From: Chrysophaeum taylorii
Lineage: Eukaryota > Sar > Pelagophyceae > Pelagomonadales > Pelagomonadaceae
Length of the DNA: 64,000 nucleotides
Reading direction: 5' to 3'
Assembly: GCA_029834535.1 (NCBI GenBank)
Contig: JAQMWT010000484.1
Span: 1-64,000, forward strand
Below are positions 45,694-58,399 of the stretch, piece after piece. The notes under the pieces are model-generated. The model was not told where the DNA came from, made no database searches, and saw only the letters and a list, made by a program, of their open reading frames with translations. The position numbers and the translations under genes were made by a program. How positions within the stretch are numbered: position 1 is the stretch's first letter; every line of letters starts with the position of its first letter.

Positions 45694-46997
45694 ACCAAAA
45701 GAGTTAATGTGAGCTTGGTATTTGGAAGAAGGGCTGGTGACGGTGAGGTCACCACCTGTATGTCTGCTACCTGTGATGTAGATGATGGGAGAACTTGATG
45801 ATTTATTAAGGAATAACCTGTGTGAAGGTTGGTTAGTTTCGTACGTGGTCATACGAAAAGACACAGGTAAAGTGATTGAGCTAGGGAACAAGCGCCCCAT
45901 AATGTTATACAAGATGACAAATGCCTTGAGTTCAATAGGCGATGTCATACAAGGCAAGGGCTGCTTGGAATTCGTTAAGAATCCAAGGCGAAAATTGCGA
46001 TGTTCTTTATTTCGTCTTGGGATGGGTGTTCTGTCGTTTTCTGAGAGTGCAGGCGCAGGAAAAGCATAGTTAATGTTTCGAGCTCTGCTACAGTCAGACG
46101 AACAGACCCTGTGCGATTAAAGGAACCGAAGGTCTTAGGATGAGACACATAAGGCGCATCTGGAAATACTTGCGCCCATGGTTCATCGACATATAGTTTT
46201 CGAGTTATAGCATTGCTATTATCCGTAAGGTCAAGAAAAGAGGTGACCCGTTTATTGGGCCAGGAGAGCAAATCCAACGGGCCAGAGTTGAATTTCCGAG
46301 CAACCAGGATCCACCGTTCCCTAGCTTGATAGTCGCCACATAAATAGAGGAAGGCGGTCGCAGATATCCACCGTGTAGTGCATCGAAGAGAATAGTAAGT
46401 ATGCGACTCTGATGTGATTTTCATAGGATGCGCCGTGTGGCGGTGTCATCTCCATAAGGAGGACAAGAGGCTTAATTAGCTCAAGCACACTTAATGCGCT
46501 TGGAAATGGGGAATCGTCCATATCTCGCTCGAAAGTCGAGATGGCTCTCCCGTCGATTTTATTCTGTTTGTGCACGGAGACGGCAATTCCACGATATCCG
46601 AGTAGTATTTGGCGCGTTCATTGTCGGATGCGCGATGCAAATACGTGAGGAGATTAGGGAGGGGCGGAAAAACTTCAATAGAGTTGCCAAACCTTGATCG
46701 TAGCATGTGCGTAAGGGTTTCATCGCTCTCGACAAGAACTTTGACGTTAACGTTGATTCGCAAGTCATTAGTGGCACAGGCTAGAAATGCTGGAGTGGAC
46801 AAGCCAGAGCAAAGAAGAGTCACCGAAGGTGCACGAGAATTAGATGTAGATGTTGCAGTATGAAGCAGATTGGGATTAAATCTGCGTCATACTGGCGCGA
46901 GTGATGCTTGCGTATATAATGAAGCTGCGAATACGTGGACCCCAAGATTGATTTGAGCCAAGGAATCTAAATGACGCGTTCAAGCAGCTTGGTATAG

Positions 46998-47852
46998 CTA
47001 ACTAACTAACTAACTAACTAACTTCGGACCTCTCCCGGGCATGGGAGCCAGGCTGGGCCGGCAGCCAGTCCAGGATCACAGAGCAAAATCACACAGTTGG
47101 GGTAGAGGCGAGGGATGAAAAGGCGTTGATGGCTGACGGCCACTGCGCGCGGTCTTGTGCGAGGTCGTGCCACGAGTTGAAGGGGATGTCGCATTTCCGG
47201 AGTGCCTTGGCGAGCGTCCTCCCGTACGTCATCTGCGGAGCCCCCGGTGGGCGGTTGGAGCGGACCCAAGACGAGAGCATCTTGCGATGGAGTCGGGAGA
47301 AGGGCATGCGGGCGACGTGACCGGCCCAGCGGAGCTGGCGGCGCGTGACGTAGACGTCGATGGACTCGAGGCCGAGGCGCCGAAGCAGGATCTCCGTTGA
47401 GATGTGGTGCAGCCAGGTGAGCTTCCGGGTCACACGACACATGACGCGGGCGCACTGCGCGTGGAAGCACCGCAGCCGGCGGAACAGGACCTCGGTGAGG
47501 CACCACGATTCCGCACCGTGAAGGAGGATGGCCAGGACGAGCGAGACGTAGACGAGGCGCTTGGCGCGAGCAGAGACGGACTTCGAGGCGAAGATGCAGT
47601 CCCGCAAGGCACCGAAGGCCTGAGACGCCTTCTTGATCCGCGCGTCGACGTCTGAGTCGTCGCGGCAGTCGCGCGAGAGGACCGAGCCGAGGTACTTGAA
47701 CTGGTCGACGACCGGTATGAAGCGGCCGCGCCCGAGCTCGATGTCCGAAGGCGGCGTCCAAAACGGAGATGCTGTTCGTCGCTCGCCCGGCACAGCTGTA
47801 CGGCGACCCAAAGTCGTTCGACGACACGGACCTCTCGGACATCGAGCTCTCG
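46998..47852 (-). mobile_element. 5'-truncated non-LTR retrotransposon (LINE), 855 bp
   Basis: The insert is bracketed by perfect 12-bp duplications (AGCTTGGTATAG at 46986-46997 and 47853-47864). It encodes the C-terminal region after a LINE reverse transcriptase: FKYLGSVLSRDC, then ILLHGAESWCLTEV, then RRQLRWAGHVARMPFSRLH. The frame ends with a stop at 47089. A short untranslated tail follows, ending GGGAGAGGTCCGAAG and six TTAG-type repeats. The remaining frame is uninterrupted over about 250 codons, so the insertion is fairly young. The clade was not resolved. Confidence 0.85.
47089..47852 (-). pseudogene. LINE reverse transcriptase C-terminal fragment
   Basis: About 250 residues downstream of the RT fingers/palm are retained, without the catalytic FADD-type motif. 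FKYLGSVLS, the AESWCLTE region and RWAGHVARMP are hallmarks of the thumb and downstream region of many LINE proteins. The upstream half was lost by 5' truncation at insertion. The frame itself has no internal stop. An ORF start further upstream in the track of this frame belongs to the surrounding copia fossil, not to the LINE. Confidence 0.82.
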
Positions 47853-50800
47853 AGCTTGGTATAGAGGCCTTGCATTCACGTTGCTCATTAAAAGAACATA
47901 GCTTAAATTGTAATGAGCGTAGTTCCATCTTTCGCGCCTTAGCTTGTCGTATCGAATAAATGGGAAGGGAGCAGGTTCTCCAGCCTGAACAGAGGAATCT
48001 GAACATTATCATCGATGTTACTGGTGATGTTTGATTGCCCCTTGAATTCAATACCGAAGAGATGCATGCCAAGCTTATCTTCACCCCATTGCGTCATGCT
48101 GATGATGCGAAGATCTGGGTCGTTGTGCGGATTTAGCTTAGGAAGATATAAAGCGACATCCAGTTTTACGTAGCCAACATCAGGATGCTTCGGGAGTGCT
48201 GGGATGACCGTACGTATAATCATAGCATGAGTGATACTTTGAGTGTCAGTAGCAGTCTGAATTGCTGGAGATAGTGAATCTGGCAACTTAACAATATGCA
48301 AGGGATGTGCATAACGTCGAAAATTAATAACGTGCTGTGAAGCGCAAGAATCAGCATATCCAGGTGTCGTCATGATGGGAAGATTATATTCATTATACAA
48401 CTCGAGCATCGTAGCATAACATGCACGTGTAGAACTTTGACCAAAAGCATACTGTGTTAGAAAGGCCTGCATTTGCTCGGAAGGCGTGACAACCAAAGTG
48501 AAAGCGCTGTTAAGCGGTGGCTGTGGAAGTAACCTAGCTCTACCATCCTCTGCTTCTCCATCATGCTGGGTCTTAGCCTGTGGCTCATCAGATTTAGGGG
48601 TCAATTGCCTCCAGAGCTTGACGGCGGACAACAGCACTCTGAGCTTTGGCATTTATGTGCTGCAATAGCGGTTGCGGGATATTATCGATGTCGGAATCTT
48701 TAATGGATAGAAAAGTATGAAATACTTTTCCGTATCAACGGCCCCCCTCTGCTCCGCATCACTGGGGGGCGTTGTAGGAGCAGAAGTATTTACTTCATCT
48801 TTTTCTTCAGGGCCAGGAACAGATGAATCGGATTCGAGAAAACTAGAAATAGCATTAGACATGGACTCCACGCGAGACATATATAACTGCACTTCAGTTG
48901 CTTCTTCGGGCTCAAGTGTCCGCGTGGAAGCCTGGGAAGCAGTAGTCCACAGGGTATTTAAGAGAGTCTTCATCTCTTCCCGGATATTCTTAACATCGGT
49001 GGACGGATTAGGATTAGCGTCCTGGAGTTTACCAAACAGATGGCGAAGCCGCTCGACTTGATAATTGGCCCTTTCCATCAAAGACATATTGGAGCGTGAG
49101 CTGCGATTAGTACTCTGTGAGTACACGGGGCGGTCATAACTATTGCCTTTGACATTATAATTGGACGGTGGCCGATAGTATGACGTATCCCTAGGCGAAA
49201 ATGATGACGATTTGTCTCTAGCGTTGCGCAATTTACGCGCATTGAAACCAGATTTACCTGTGACTGTAGCCAAAAGAGAGTAAATGCTATTGAGGCTATC
49301 TTGCGACTCCTGAATGGTGTCCATTAATAACACCTTAGGGGGTTTCGCTGTAGTCGTTCCAGGTACATAAGGAATCCAAGAAGATGGTTTATCCAAGCGA
49401 CGACTTGTGGTGAACTTTTTCTCATTGTAATTCTTTAGAAGAAACTCAAGCAACAGACGTACGTCATTCGGATCCACTAATTATAGCAGGGCAGGATCCC
49501 GGGCAGAGTCGTTGCTGGAGCGTGTTTCGTAGAGTTTGGACCACTCCATCAGAGACTGTGAGTACCTTTCGTGGTCGGAAGGGTTAGCATACAGCTTGTA
49601 TATCTCCTCGCGCGCTTTAAGCGCGATGATGGTGTCACTAAACTGCATCTTAGCTTCTTCTTTGTCGAGCTGATTTGCCCGAGTCTGAAAAGCAAGCAAT
49701 TGTTCAACAAATACATGAGCGTACCAGCTAACATTCAAGTTCATTTTATTAAATTGCTGTTTGAGCTCAGAGACGTCGGTCGTAGAGACCGTCTCAAAAT
49801 AGTGAAAAGAAAGGAGCATTATCGCTCGTGTCTTATTAGGATGTGCACTGGTTGCGTATACCTCTCTTAATTGTGCCCAAATGGCAAGGGCGGGTTTATT
49901 TGTCGATTCTAAATTAAAGAACGTGTAGAGGAAGCTTGCGTACGTCTCCGCATATTTGACCCAGTCGGCTTTAGACAGACCTGAGAAAGTTATATTGGTC
50001 AGAGACGATTTATACACAGTTGATTTAGGGAATTGAACATTGAATTGGCTCAAGATTCCTTTTACTTCGGCGTTTAATTCTGACCGAATGAGGTTGTGGG
50101 AGTCCCGAAAAATAAGCGTTCAAGATCATTGCGTTCATCATCAGTTAAACGATGTGAACTGTTGACATGCCATGTCTTGAGATGCTCCGGGAGAGCTGAT
50201 TCATCAACCAGATGAAGAGCCTGAACTTGTTCAGCCTTCCATTGCGTAAAGATTACGTCGACCGCTTCATCGAGCATGATGTTATAGTCAGGGGCATTCC
50301 TTATGAATGTTTGCTTGCATGTGCCTGCGAAGCATTTCCAACTGCTAACTGACCTTTGTAGAATTATCTTGGAAGTGTAGACCATCGGCTAGCTTGTCAA
50401 CTAGCGTCTGTTCTAACTTTAATATATCCGTCGTAGAGACGGGCTTGGACTTTGCCATACTTGGGTCTTGAATTGGACTTGTTGTGAGGGGTGTGTATGT
50501 GTAACCTGTGGAGATAGGTTAGAGGATTGATAAACAAATGCGACGCATATGAAAGAAGGGTTCTAATGTGCGCGTGTAATATGTACAGTACGCTATATTT
50601 AAAGCGTGGACTTATGTACAGAACCAGACAGATCAACATGCCAGTTAAACATGGTGACCTGAGACTGATAGGCAGTCTTTACTTCCCTGTCAGACAGTCC
50701 TGAGTTGGGAATGTAGGGAAAAAACCGCGCATGTTTCCGCAGCGTGCGATGGAAAAAAAAATTAGTTTTATTGCATCATGCAAGTGCACGTGTCCAATGA

Positions 50801-51375
50801 CCGACCCAACTCGGTCACGAACTTATTAACTGGTGGGCACGCACCGTCACATAGCAAATATGTACAATAGACCAACGCCAAACACAATTGTCGTATCGTA
50901 CTTGTAATCAGGCGTGAACTTATCACTTCATTAAACGCACAAAACAATTGGACTAACACACCTACGCGCTCTGGGCCCGTAGCCTGGAGAGATTTGACCC
51001 TCTCCGGGTACATGGTAGAGACCGCTTGCGGTCTTAGGCGTGTGCAGACCATTCCGCTTGTCACATGCTACTACACAAGGCAGGGATTTAGCTCCTAACA
51101 CCCCCAGGGACCTAAAGTCCCGTAGAAGCCCTCACACTGACAACGAGGGACAGAGCTCCTGCCAATTAAGCAAAAGACTCTGGACCTTACGGCACGCACC
51201 GGGTGGATTTCTCGTTGTCAGAAGAGAAACTCTAGATGATATCTCATATCTAGAATGAATTGAATGCGGAAGGGGGAGGGGCAAGAATGAGGGAAAGCCG
51301 TATTAATTCGGAGAGAAAACCCTCATGATGATGGAGTATAAGAAAGGTGCGGAGAGCTCCAGAGCGTCGTACATA

Positions 51376-54300
51376 CTATGAGTCAACTCGCTGGACGACT
51401 TTCGAGCGAGACATAGAGGATTCTCTATTTCCAAGTGTTTTAAGTGTGCTTGAACTCACAAAACCTCTTGTCCTCCTTATGGAGATGACTCCCATGCATA
51501 GTGTATCCTACGAAGACCATGTCAGAGTTGCTAGCTTGCTCTTTTCTTCAATGCACTATACAGTGGACATCTGTGATCGTTTTCCTTGTTATTTATGTGG
51601 CGACTATCAATCCAGGGAAAGATGGATCCTTGTTGCCCGTAAACAGAATTCTGGACCTTTGGACTTGCTTTCCTGGCCCAATAAACGGTCACTTCCTTTC
51701 TCGACGTGCTGATAATAGCAATGCTATAAACCGAAAGCTGTATGTCGATAAACCTTGGACGCAAGTCTTTCCAGATGTATCCTACATATCACATCCTAAG
51801 ACCTTTGGTACCTTTAATCGCAAAGGATCTGTTCGCTTGACTGTAGCAGAACTTGAGACCTTAACGATGCTTTTTCTACGTCATCACTCACAGAAAACGA
51901 CAGAAGACCAATCACAAGATGACATTAAGAATATAGCAAAATTTCGCCTTGGATTCCTAACGAATTCAAAGCCACCTTTGCCTTGTATGACGTCGCCCAT
52001 AGAACTCAAAGCGTTCGTCATTTTATACAACATTATGGGGCGCTTGTTCCTAAAATCAATCACTTTATCTGTGTCTTTTCGTATTACCGCGTTCGAAACT
52101 AACCAACATTCACACAGGTTATTCTTAAACAAATCCTCAACCACTCCCATCATCTACATCACAGGTGGAAGGCACACAGGTGGTGACATCACTGTCACCA
52201 ACCCTTCTTCCAAGTATCAAGCTAATATCAACCCATTTGGTGGGACTTATACGCTTCAATCGCATGAGAGTGGAGTCGACAAAATGGCTATTTTAGAATC
52301 CGCAACTGGCGTTATATGGCTTTGCCAAGCCTATCATCACGTCAGTGAACTGCGGGACACACGTTGCTTAATGAATACTCTTGTCTCGCACAGTTCTCAC
52401 GTGTCACGGGATTCATTAATTTTCTACTCGAAAACTAACAATCTCGAGTTTGTCGACAGGTCTTTTGCTCTAAGTGACACGCATTTGTCTCAAGGCAGGT
52501 ATCTGGGCTTCATCACTTCTAGTGATAGGAAAATGGGTGCTAAAGTACACTCCATTTATACTCCCACTCCCACTATTCGTGGATATGAAAACATGTTGGT
52601 GGAGTCGGTCGACTTCGACATTACTCAACACGAGAATTGGCACGCGCCAATAGTTTCACAGCGCACCAAACTAATTTTCTTTTGTCCCTACCTCCTGATT
52701 TGAGTTGTGACATGATCGCAAATGCTATTCCAGCTGGCACCTATCACGTGTTGTATACACATTTGTGCCAGATCGTCTATGATCTACGTAAATTAACCTT
52801 ATCTCCATCTTTCGATCCCGATCATGCCAAACTAACCAAAACATTCAGGTCATCTTTCTTCACCAGCTTCTTTCCTACAGATCACACACAACAACATTCT
52901 CAGAGTATTCTTATCATGCTACATTTATCATCTAAAACTTTCATGTGCTGTGACAACTTGTACACTAATTCCGATCTACCTCAGTTTGATGTCAACTCTG
53001 TTGCACGTGTGTTTATGTCTAACATCTCGTCTTTAGATGATACATCAACATCCACTTCTAAACCTACAGAGAAGCATATCCCACTAATAACACCAAGGCA
53101 GCAACATGAAAAGCACGCTTCGTTCGAGAGGAAGGTACATTCTCGTGGTACTCTCGCATTTCGCGATGCGCAGCGACGCGCTACATTTTTTCACGACACT
53201 CATCATTCGAGTGACTCTCAAGCTATGAAGGCTGTTCAGGTCATTTCGAATCCAGGTCATCACCCTTCCGATGTTCCTTACCAAAAATTTTGTGTTGACT
53301 GCACTCTACACAAGAAGAAATTCCCGCATCCACATAACTTAAAGAAACAGCCATCCTTCGAAATGACATTCCAACCTGGCGAAGCATGAGCATGTGACGA
53401 TGGATACATTTCCATGCTCTCTGAGTGGGGTCAATTCCGCCACATATTGGTCTTCAAGTGTCTCATTTCTAAATTTTTGTTAGTGTACTTCTGTCGTACT
53501 ACGAATGCTAGCGAATTCTGTAAAGCACTCGAGTATGTTCGCAATTTCTGTTCTACTTATGTCCATGTGCAATTGAAACAAATCTACTGTGACTCCTTTA
53601 AACACTATTTGTCCCAGTATGTTACAACTCCCTATCGTGTTAAACATGGTATGTTACAACTCCCTATCGTGTTAAACATGGTATCAATATGTCTGCTTTC
53701 CAGCCTTACCTACAAGTCCATGCTCGGGAGAGGTCTGAAGTTAGTTAGTTAGTTAGCTTTAATCATGAGGTAGAAGCTGCTGTTGGTCATATAGCAAGCG
53801 CTGCGTCCACAAGACTTAGGAGCCTACTGAATGTGTCATACAAGTGTCACCCTATAACTGACCCTGCTCCACACTATCCGTGGGCTGTAATTCATGCTGT
53901 TCAGTCGTATATTCTCCTCCCTAATGTCTCTCTTGAAAGCATTCATAGAAGTGCATTTATAATGAAGTGTTAAGTCCCCAACAAATGTTGTTAGACCAAT
54001 GCAACATCCCCCTACAAGACGATCTAAAGCAGTTTGGTTCTGTTTGTTGTTTGCACTTGGAAACCAATGACTTTCATAAGTACGAACCTCGTTGTCGCCC
54101 TTACATCCACTTGTGTGGCGCTAATGCCATTAACCCGCTAGCCACACCGCGTGTTAATCATTTAGCTGATGTTGTTCTTAATCCAGAGAACGGTCAAGTC
54201 CGTGTCACCTCCAAGCTTACTTTTCCTTTTTTGACCTCTAAGTCTCCTCCCGATTATGAGCAACCCCCACCACCTGCACCTTCACCTGAGGTACCCTTTT

Positions 54301-55218
54301 CTGTTCAAAGCACCCCCAGTGATGCGCTGCAGAGGGGACTGCTGTGTCTACCGACACTGAACACGAGAGGGGGACTACCTCCACCCCTTCACCAGCTCCA
54401 GCTCCTTCGGCTACGGCTCCCGCTTCTGCTGTCCCAGTCAATACACCTACGACATCTGACCTCCCGCAAAATGCATGGCATATAATGTCCACATTTCGCG
54501 AACTTTTCTCACAAAGTGCTCTACGTCTCACCCAAGGCCCTAATCTACCTCAATCTCGACGTACAAATCTCCAAGCTGTACAAGCTCGCCTTGCTTCGCC
54601 AATTATAGCCGATTACAAGCAAGCAGGTGGCACTTTGGCCGATTTTAAAAATGATCTGGCCAAGCGCTATATCACCTTCTTGGACCCCACCCTCCACTCT
54701 CTTCACGCTGCTAATGGCATCCACTGGACGCATATGCCTCAAGAGGGGGATTTTACCCCAGCCCTTCATCACCACGTTCACCACCTTCTCTCGCAACAAT
54801 CTTGCTTACGTGCTTCTTCTGGTGTGGACCAGAGCAGACATATACGTCCATCGTCTGCCCCTCCTGTTCACTTTCTTGACGCATCTAACCTCTCGGATTT
54901 CCATCTACCTCGTGCTCTTGTGCACCTAATTTCTGAGCGTGCGCAAGCATTCCAAGTGCCTACCGCTCAATATGCTTATGCTCTTTTGACGCCCCACACT
55001 ATTATGGCACATAATAATGCCTCCTATGGTGATTCTGCCTCACACCTCTCTGACCTCGAGTAATACATCACTGTGCAAGCTCACTATATTGAGCCTTTTC
55101 TACAAGCTGATCCTCTACTCGTTGTTCAACTAGTCGAAACTCCCGAACATGCTGCCGCTCATTCTGATGCCGATTCGTATGCCATCACCTATTTGACTCA
55201 AGATCAAGATCCTAGCTC
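51376..55218 (+). mobile_element. Ty1/copia fossil C
   Basis: This plus-strand copy starts abruptly in the pre-integrase region and continues through integrase and the linker before RT, where it stops at an LTR lying on the other strand (55219). It is a close relative of copy D. A short LINE tail is inserted at 53719-53756, and a 30-bp-scale local duplication lies just before it. It lacks LTRs of its own, gag, protease and RT-RNase H, and is broken in several more places. Confidence 0.72.
53719..53756 (+). mobile_element. 38-bp LINE/SINE tail insertion
   Basis: ATGCTCGGGAGAGGTCTGAAG followed by four TTAG units sits inside the integrase part of copia fossil C. It is the same terminal piece as at 14540-14575 and the ends of the elements at 21683 and 46998. 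No clear target duplication is seen here. Confidence 0.75.
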
Positions 55219-55979
55219 TGTCTATCGGGAGTCTATGTACACTCGTCGGTTAAACGATGCAAGATGCATATCTAGCAGCTGTACAAACTGTGATTCCAAT
55301 CAGTGTGAGGTTAGCACTGACTGGCAGTTGTTTTAAGGTTGTGCTCTCTATATTGAGAGAGCTGTTAGTGCATCGTCGTTGAGCGTCCAGGTGGACATAC
55401 CCAAAATATTCCATAGCGCGCGTGCAATCAGTACAGTCAGACAGAATACAAGCACACCAACACTCTTACGACAATACGAAGACATATAGACAGTCACACA
55501 AAGTTACGCAGTCTTAACGTGTGTGGTGTGGCTATGAACAACCCATGTTAAGTGTATATACGAGCGTGTTGCATGGCGAGGCTAGACTGGGGCGGTAACA
55601 GTCCAGTACCCAACAGCTATGTGCATGCAACACATGATTCTTCAGGACCACGCTGGGCCCGTAACCTGCAGAGTATTCCGCGAGGCAGTGGTTTAAAGTT
55701 ACTGAAGAACCACCCCGTCTCACCGTGTGAGTCTGGCAGGTTAAGTTCAGGGAACAGGTTAATTCCCCTAGCCTCAGCACACGACAGACGACACGTAGAA
55801 CTACACCTAGTTTAACATGTAAGTCTACGTACCTACGGGGCGCGCTAGACCATGATGATGAGCGTGAGCACAAACCAGTGGACTATTTGATTCGGTGAGA
55901 AAAGGGAAGAAGAAAGGTAAGGAAGAAATCGCGTTCTCAACGGGCGGAATAAGAGCAGGAGTCTGCAGATTTCTCTGCA
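55219..55979 (-). mobile_element. LTR (solo or truncated copy) of the copia B family
   Basis: On the minus strand it starts TGCAGAGAAATCTGC at 55979 and ends TAGACA at 55219 (761 bp), collinear with 44930-45693. No internal region is attached on its inner side and no 5-bp duplication is evident, so it is either a rearranged solo LTR or a recombination product. Confidence 0.65.
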
Positions 55980-56165
55980 GGCCGACGCGATTTTTACCGC
56001 TACAGCGGGGTCATTTTTTCTTCGCCTGCCGCGCGGCTCGGCGATGACCCGGCTGGGCCTCGGAATCCTTTTGCCCTCTAGGCACCACTCGCGTCTCCAC
56101 ACAATCCCCTACTCACTCCACGCACCTGCGTCCTCTTTTAAGCTTTCGCACCCCCCTCTTAGCAT
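55980..56165 (-). mobile_element. LTR start and polypurine tract of the 27.4-kb copia family
   Basis: On the minus strand, TGCTAAGAGGGGGG (56165-56152) matches the polypurine tract at 28597-28609. It is followed by LTR-like sequence containing GGGTCATCGCCGAG and GGCAGGCGAAGA, as in 28700-28730. It is a short broken fossil. Confidence 0.5.
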
Positions 56166-56355
56166 CCGACCATTACGATTTCTAACGATTGACCAGGAAA
56201 CATACATTTGGGATCTTACAGCATTGTAGGCTCAACGTCGACGCATTTGTTAGATTAGAAGCAGGTTTGGGGGGATACTGTGAATGACGTCATTCATCCC
56301 GTGACCCTACCCTGGTCCGGTGGTTAATTCGCGTATGGCGAGGATAGGTGTTTAG

Positions 56356-57651
56356 ATGGAGCGAAAACGGGTATCGCGCGTCGTGGCGCCCGCGCTGAGC
56401 CGGCAGAACACCCCCCCGCGATCTGGTCGGGGACGCGTCGCAACGGCCGTGACATTCGGTCTCATGATTGGGTGTGGCGTTGGCATCTTGCTGACGCAGC
56501 CAGTCAAGCCCGAAGTGAAGCCTCATCAGCCGCTGGCACCGATGGTGGTCGTCGACACTCCTCGCGCGCCCGTCCCATCACCCGAATCAACCGAAGCAGT
56601 TGCATCAGCCGAACCGGTTGCGTCATCCAATCCGGCGCGGAGGCTGCGCGCTCCCTTAAGAATTGAGAAAGTCGGGCGACGGGAGGCCGACATGCCTCCG
56701 TTTCGCGCGCCGCGCGTGGACGCGACGGCGATGCGTTCGTCCCGCGCCCCACCACTACCGGCGGAGGCATGCGCCGATCACCGGAGAGCGGTTCCGGTGC
56801 ACGCGAAGGCGCTCGACCTGATCACTGTGGAGACGGCACTGGCGACAGACCCCTCGTTGCTCTGCATCATCTATACCTACGGCAAGAACCACCCGGCGGC
56901 CAAAGTCGCGACCGAAACGTGGCTCCCGTATTGCGACGGGGCGCTTGTGCTGAGCGACGTCAACGACACCGACGTGCGCGCCGTCGCCGTCCCGCACGAA
57001 GGGCCCGAAGAATACCAGAACATATGGCAGAAAACCCGCGCCAACTGGAGGTACGTGAGCGAGTACTACCTGGACGACTTCGACTACTTCGTCTTTGGGG
57101 GCGACGACATGTTCGTCCTCGCGGACAACTTGAAGCGCTACCTTGCGTCGCCAGAGGTCGACGATAGAAACGCCCGAGGTGATCCGCTCTTCCTCGGAAG
57201 ACGATTTAAGCAAAACAACAACTGGGACCGCCTTTTCAACTCGGGCGGTGCCGGTTACGTTCTCAACCGGCCCGCGCTCAAGCTCCTCTACGATAGTTTC
57301 GACCATCCCGATTGCCAGCCCCACCTCAAGGGGTTCTGGGAGGACGTTATGGTGGCGCAGTGCCTCAGAAAACGCTCGGGCGGGAACCTCCTCCCCTACG
57401 ATACGCGCGACCTCGCCGGGCGCGAACGATTCCACCCATTCACACCTGGCCAACATCTCACCTACCGCGCCAGACCCGACAGTCGCGACTGGTACGTTCG
57501 ATACTCCATCGACCTCAAACAAGGTCCGGAATGCTGCAGCACCCAGTCCGTCGCCTACCACTATATCAAACCCGACCTCATGCGCCATATGGATGCGCTG
57601 CTCTTTCGCTGCCCGCGCGCGTCTATCGAGAAGCCACGCCGCCCTCCGTAG
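56356..57651 (+). CDS. GT31 glycosyltransferase, C1GALT1-like beta-1,3-galactosyltransferase
   Basis: This is a predicted type II Golgi membrane enzyme that transfers a sugar, probably galactose in beta-1,3 linkage, from a UDP-sugar to a glycoprotein glycan. The 431-residue frame starts ATGGAGCGAAAACGG. It has a short basic cytosolic tail, an anchor at about residues 29-47 (VATAVTFGLMIGCGVGILL), a Pro/Ala-rich stem to about 140, then the catalytic domain. LLCIIYTYGKNH begins the fold. FGGDDMFVL carries the metal-binding acidic motif (about 250-251). FNSGGAGYVLNRPAL, FWEDVMVAQCLRK and CCSTQSVAYHYIKP are the signatures shared with core-1 galactosyltransferases. Length and motif set are complete, with no intron. 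Exact donor and acceptor are inferred from family. Confidence 0.88.
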   Translation: MERKRVSRVVAPALSRQNTPPRSGRGRVATAVTFGLMIGCGVGILLTQPVKPEVKPHQPLAPMVVVDTPRAPVPSPESTEAVASAEPVASSNPARRLRAPLRIEKVGRREADMPPFRAPRVDATAMRSSRAPPLPAEACADHRRAVPVHAKALDLITVETALATDPSLLCIIYTYGKNHPAAKVATETWLPYCDGALVLSDVNDTDVRAVAVPHEGPEEYQNIWQKTRANWRYVSEYYLDDFDYFVFGGDDMFVLADNLKRYLASPEVDDRNARGDPLFLGRRFKQNNNWDRLFNSGGAGYVLNRPALKLLYDSFDHPDCQPHLKGFWEDVMVAQCLRKRSGGNLLPYDTRDLAGRERFHPFTPGQHLTYRARPDSRDWYVRYSIDLKQGPECCSTQSVAYHYIKPDLMRHMDALLFRCPRASIEKPRRPP

Positions 57652-58399
57652 TATCTATCGTCTCTAATTCGCCTCTAGACTTCGTCTGGCCTCTTTTCGG
57701 GCAGTTGATAACCGCCGTCTCACACTGCGCCCCTGCCTTTGTTCTTGGTACATAGGAAGGGTCTTGCCGCACCTGTGTCGTGGGATTCTTTCCCGGGGTG
57801 GTTTCATAGATAGATGTCTGCACTCTCCTAAGCAGCTGTGTGCGGTTTGCTGCCAACAAATACCTTGGCGCGCAGAGCTTTATTTCGAGGAAAGAATGAT
57901 CCCGACTTTGCGACTGGACAACTGCAGCCGCCGCCCGTGCTCAGTGGCGAATTGTGTGCAATGAAACTACTGCCCAGAAAACCACCCTCTCGGACTCAGC
58001 GTAGTGGTCCAACGAGGTCCGGACCTTGGCAATCGCCAATCGGAGCGGGTTGACAAAAAAGGCCCACTCGTTTCTCGCATTCGGGAGTTCGAGCCGTTTT
58101 GAACACGATATACACTATTATACATACTCGACCACACTGGAATCGGGACGTCCACTAAAATAGTGATGCTTGTTCGGCACTCAGAACACTCGCTATGTGA
58201 AGAACGCAACCGGGAGGGCGCTTATTGCCGATAGCATCGACTGGCGTCGATCGTTCCTAACTTATCCCTAAGGCTATCGCGAACGCCGCTGCCACCGACT
58301 ATTCTTATGCTTTTTCATTGGATCATCAGTGCCGACCATGAGCCCTAGGCACCCGAGCAGCACTCCAATTGCCGCACCGTTGAGCCAGCTAGCTAAAAT
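57652..58399. other. Intergenic: nothing recognised
   Basis: Neither strand shows a convincing gene between the glycosyltransferase stop and the possible ATPase relic. Confidence 0.45.

Larger units (their letters stand above)
45694..51375 (-). mobile_element. Ty1/copia fossil D
   Basis: This minus-strand copy has an LTR (50498 to about 51375, outer end lost), gag (about 50460-48650), protease region (ADSCASQHV near 48340) and pre-integrase region (46820-45694). It is cut off where copy B's LTR begins. A LINE fragment is inserted between the protease and pre-integrase parts. It is related to copy C and more distant from A and B. It is broken in several places and, by nesting, older than B. 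Confidence 0.72.
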
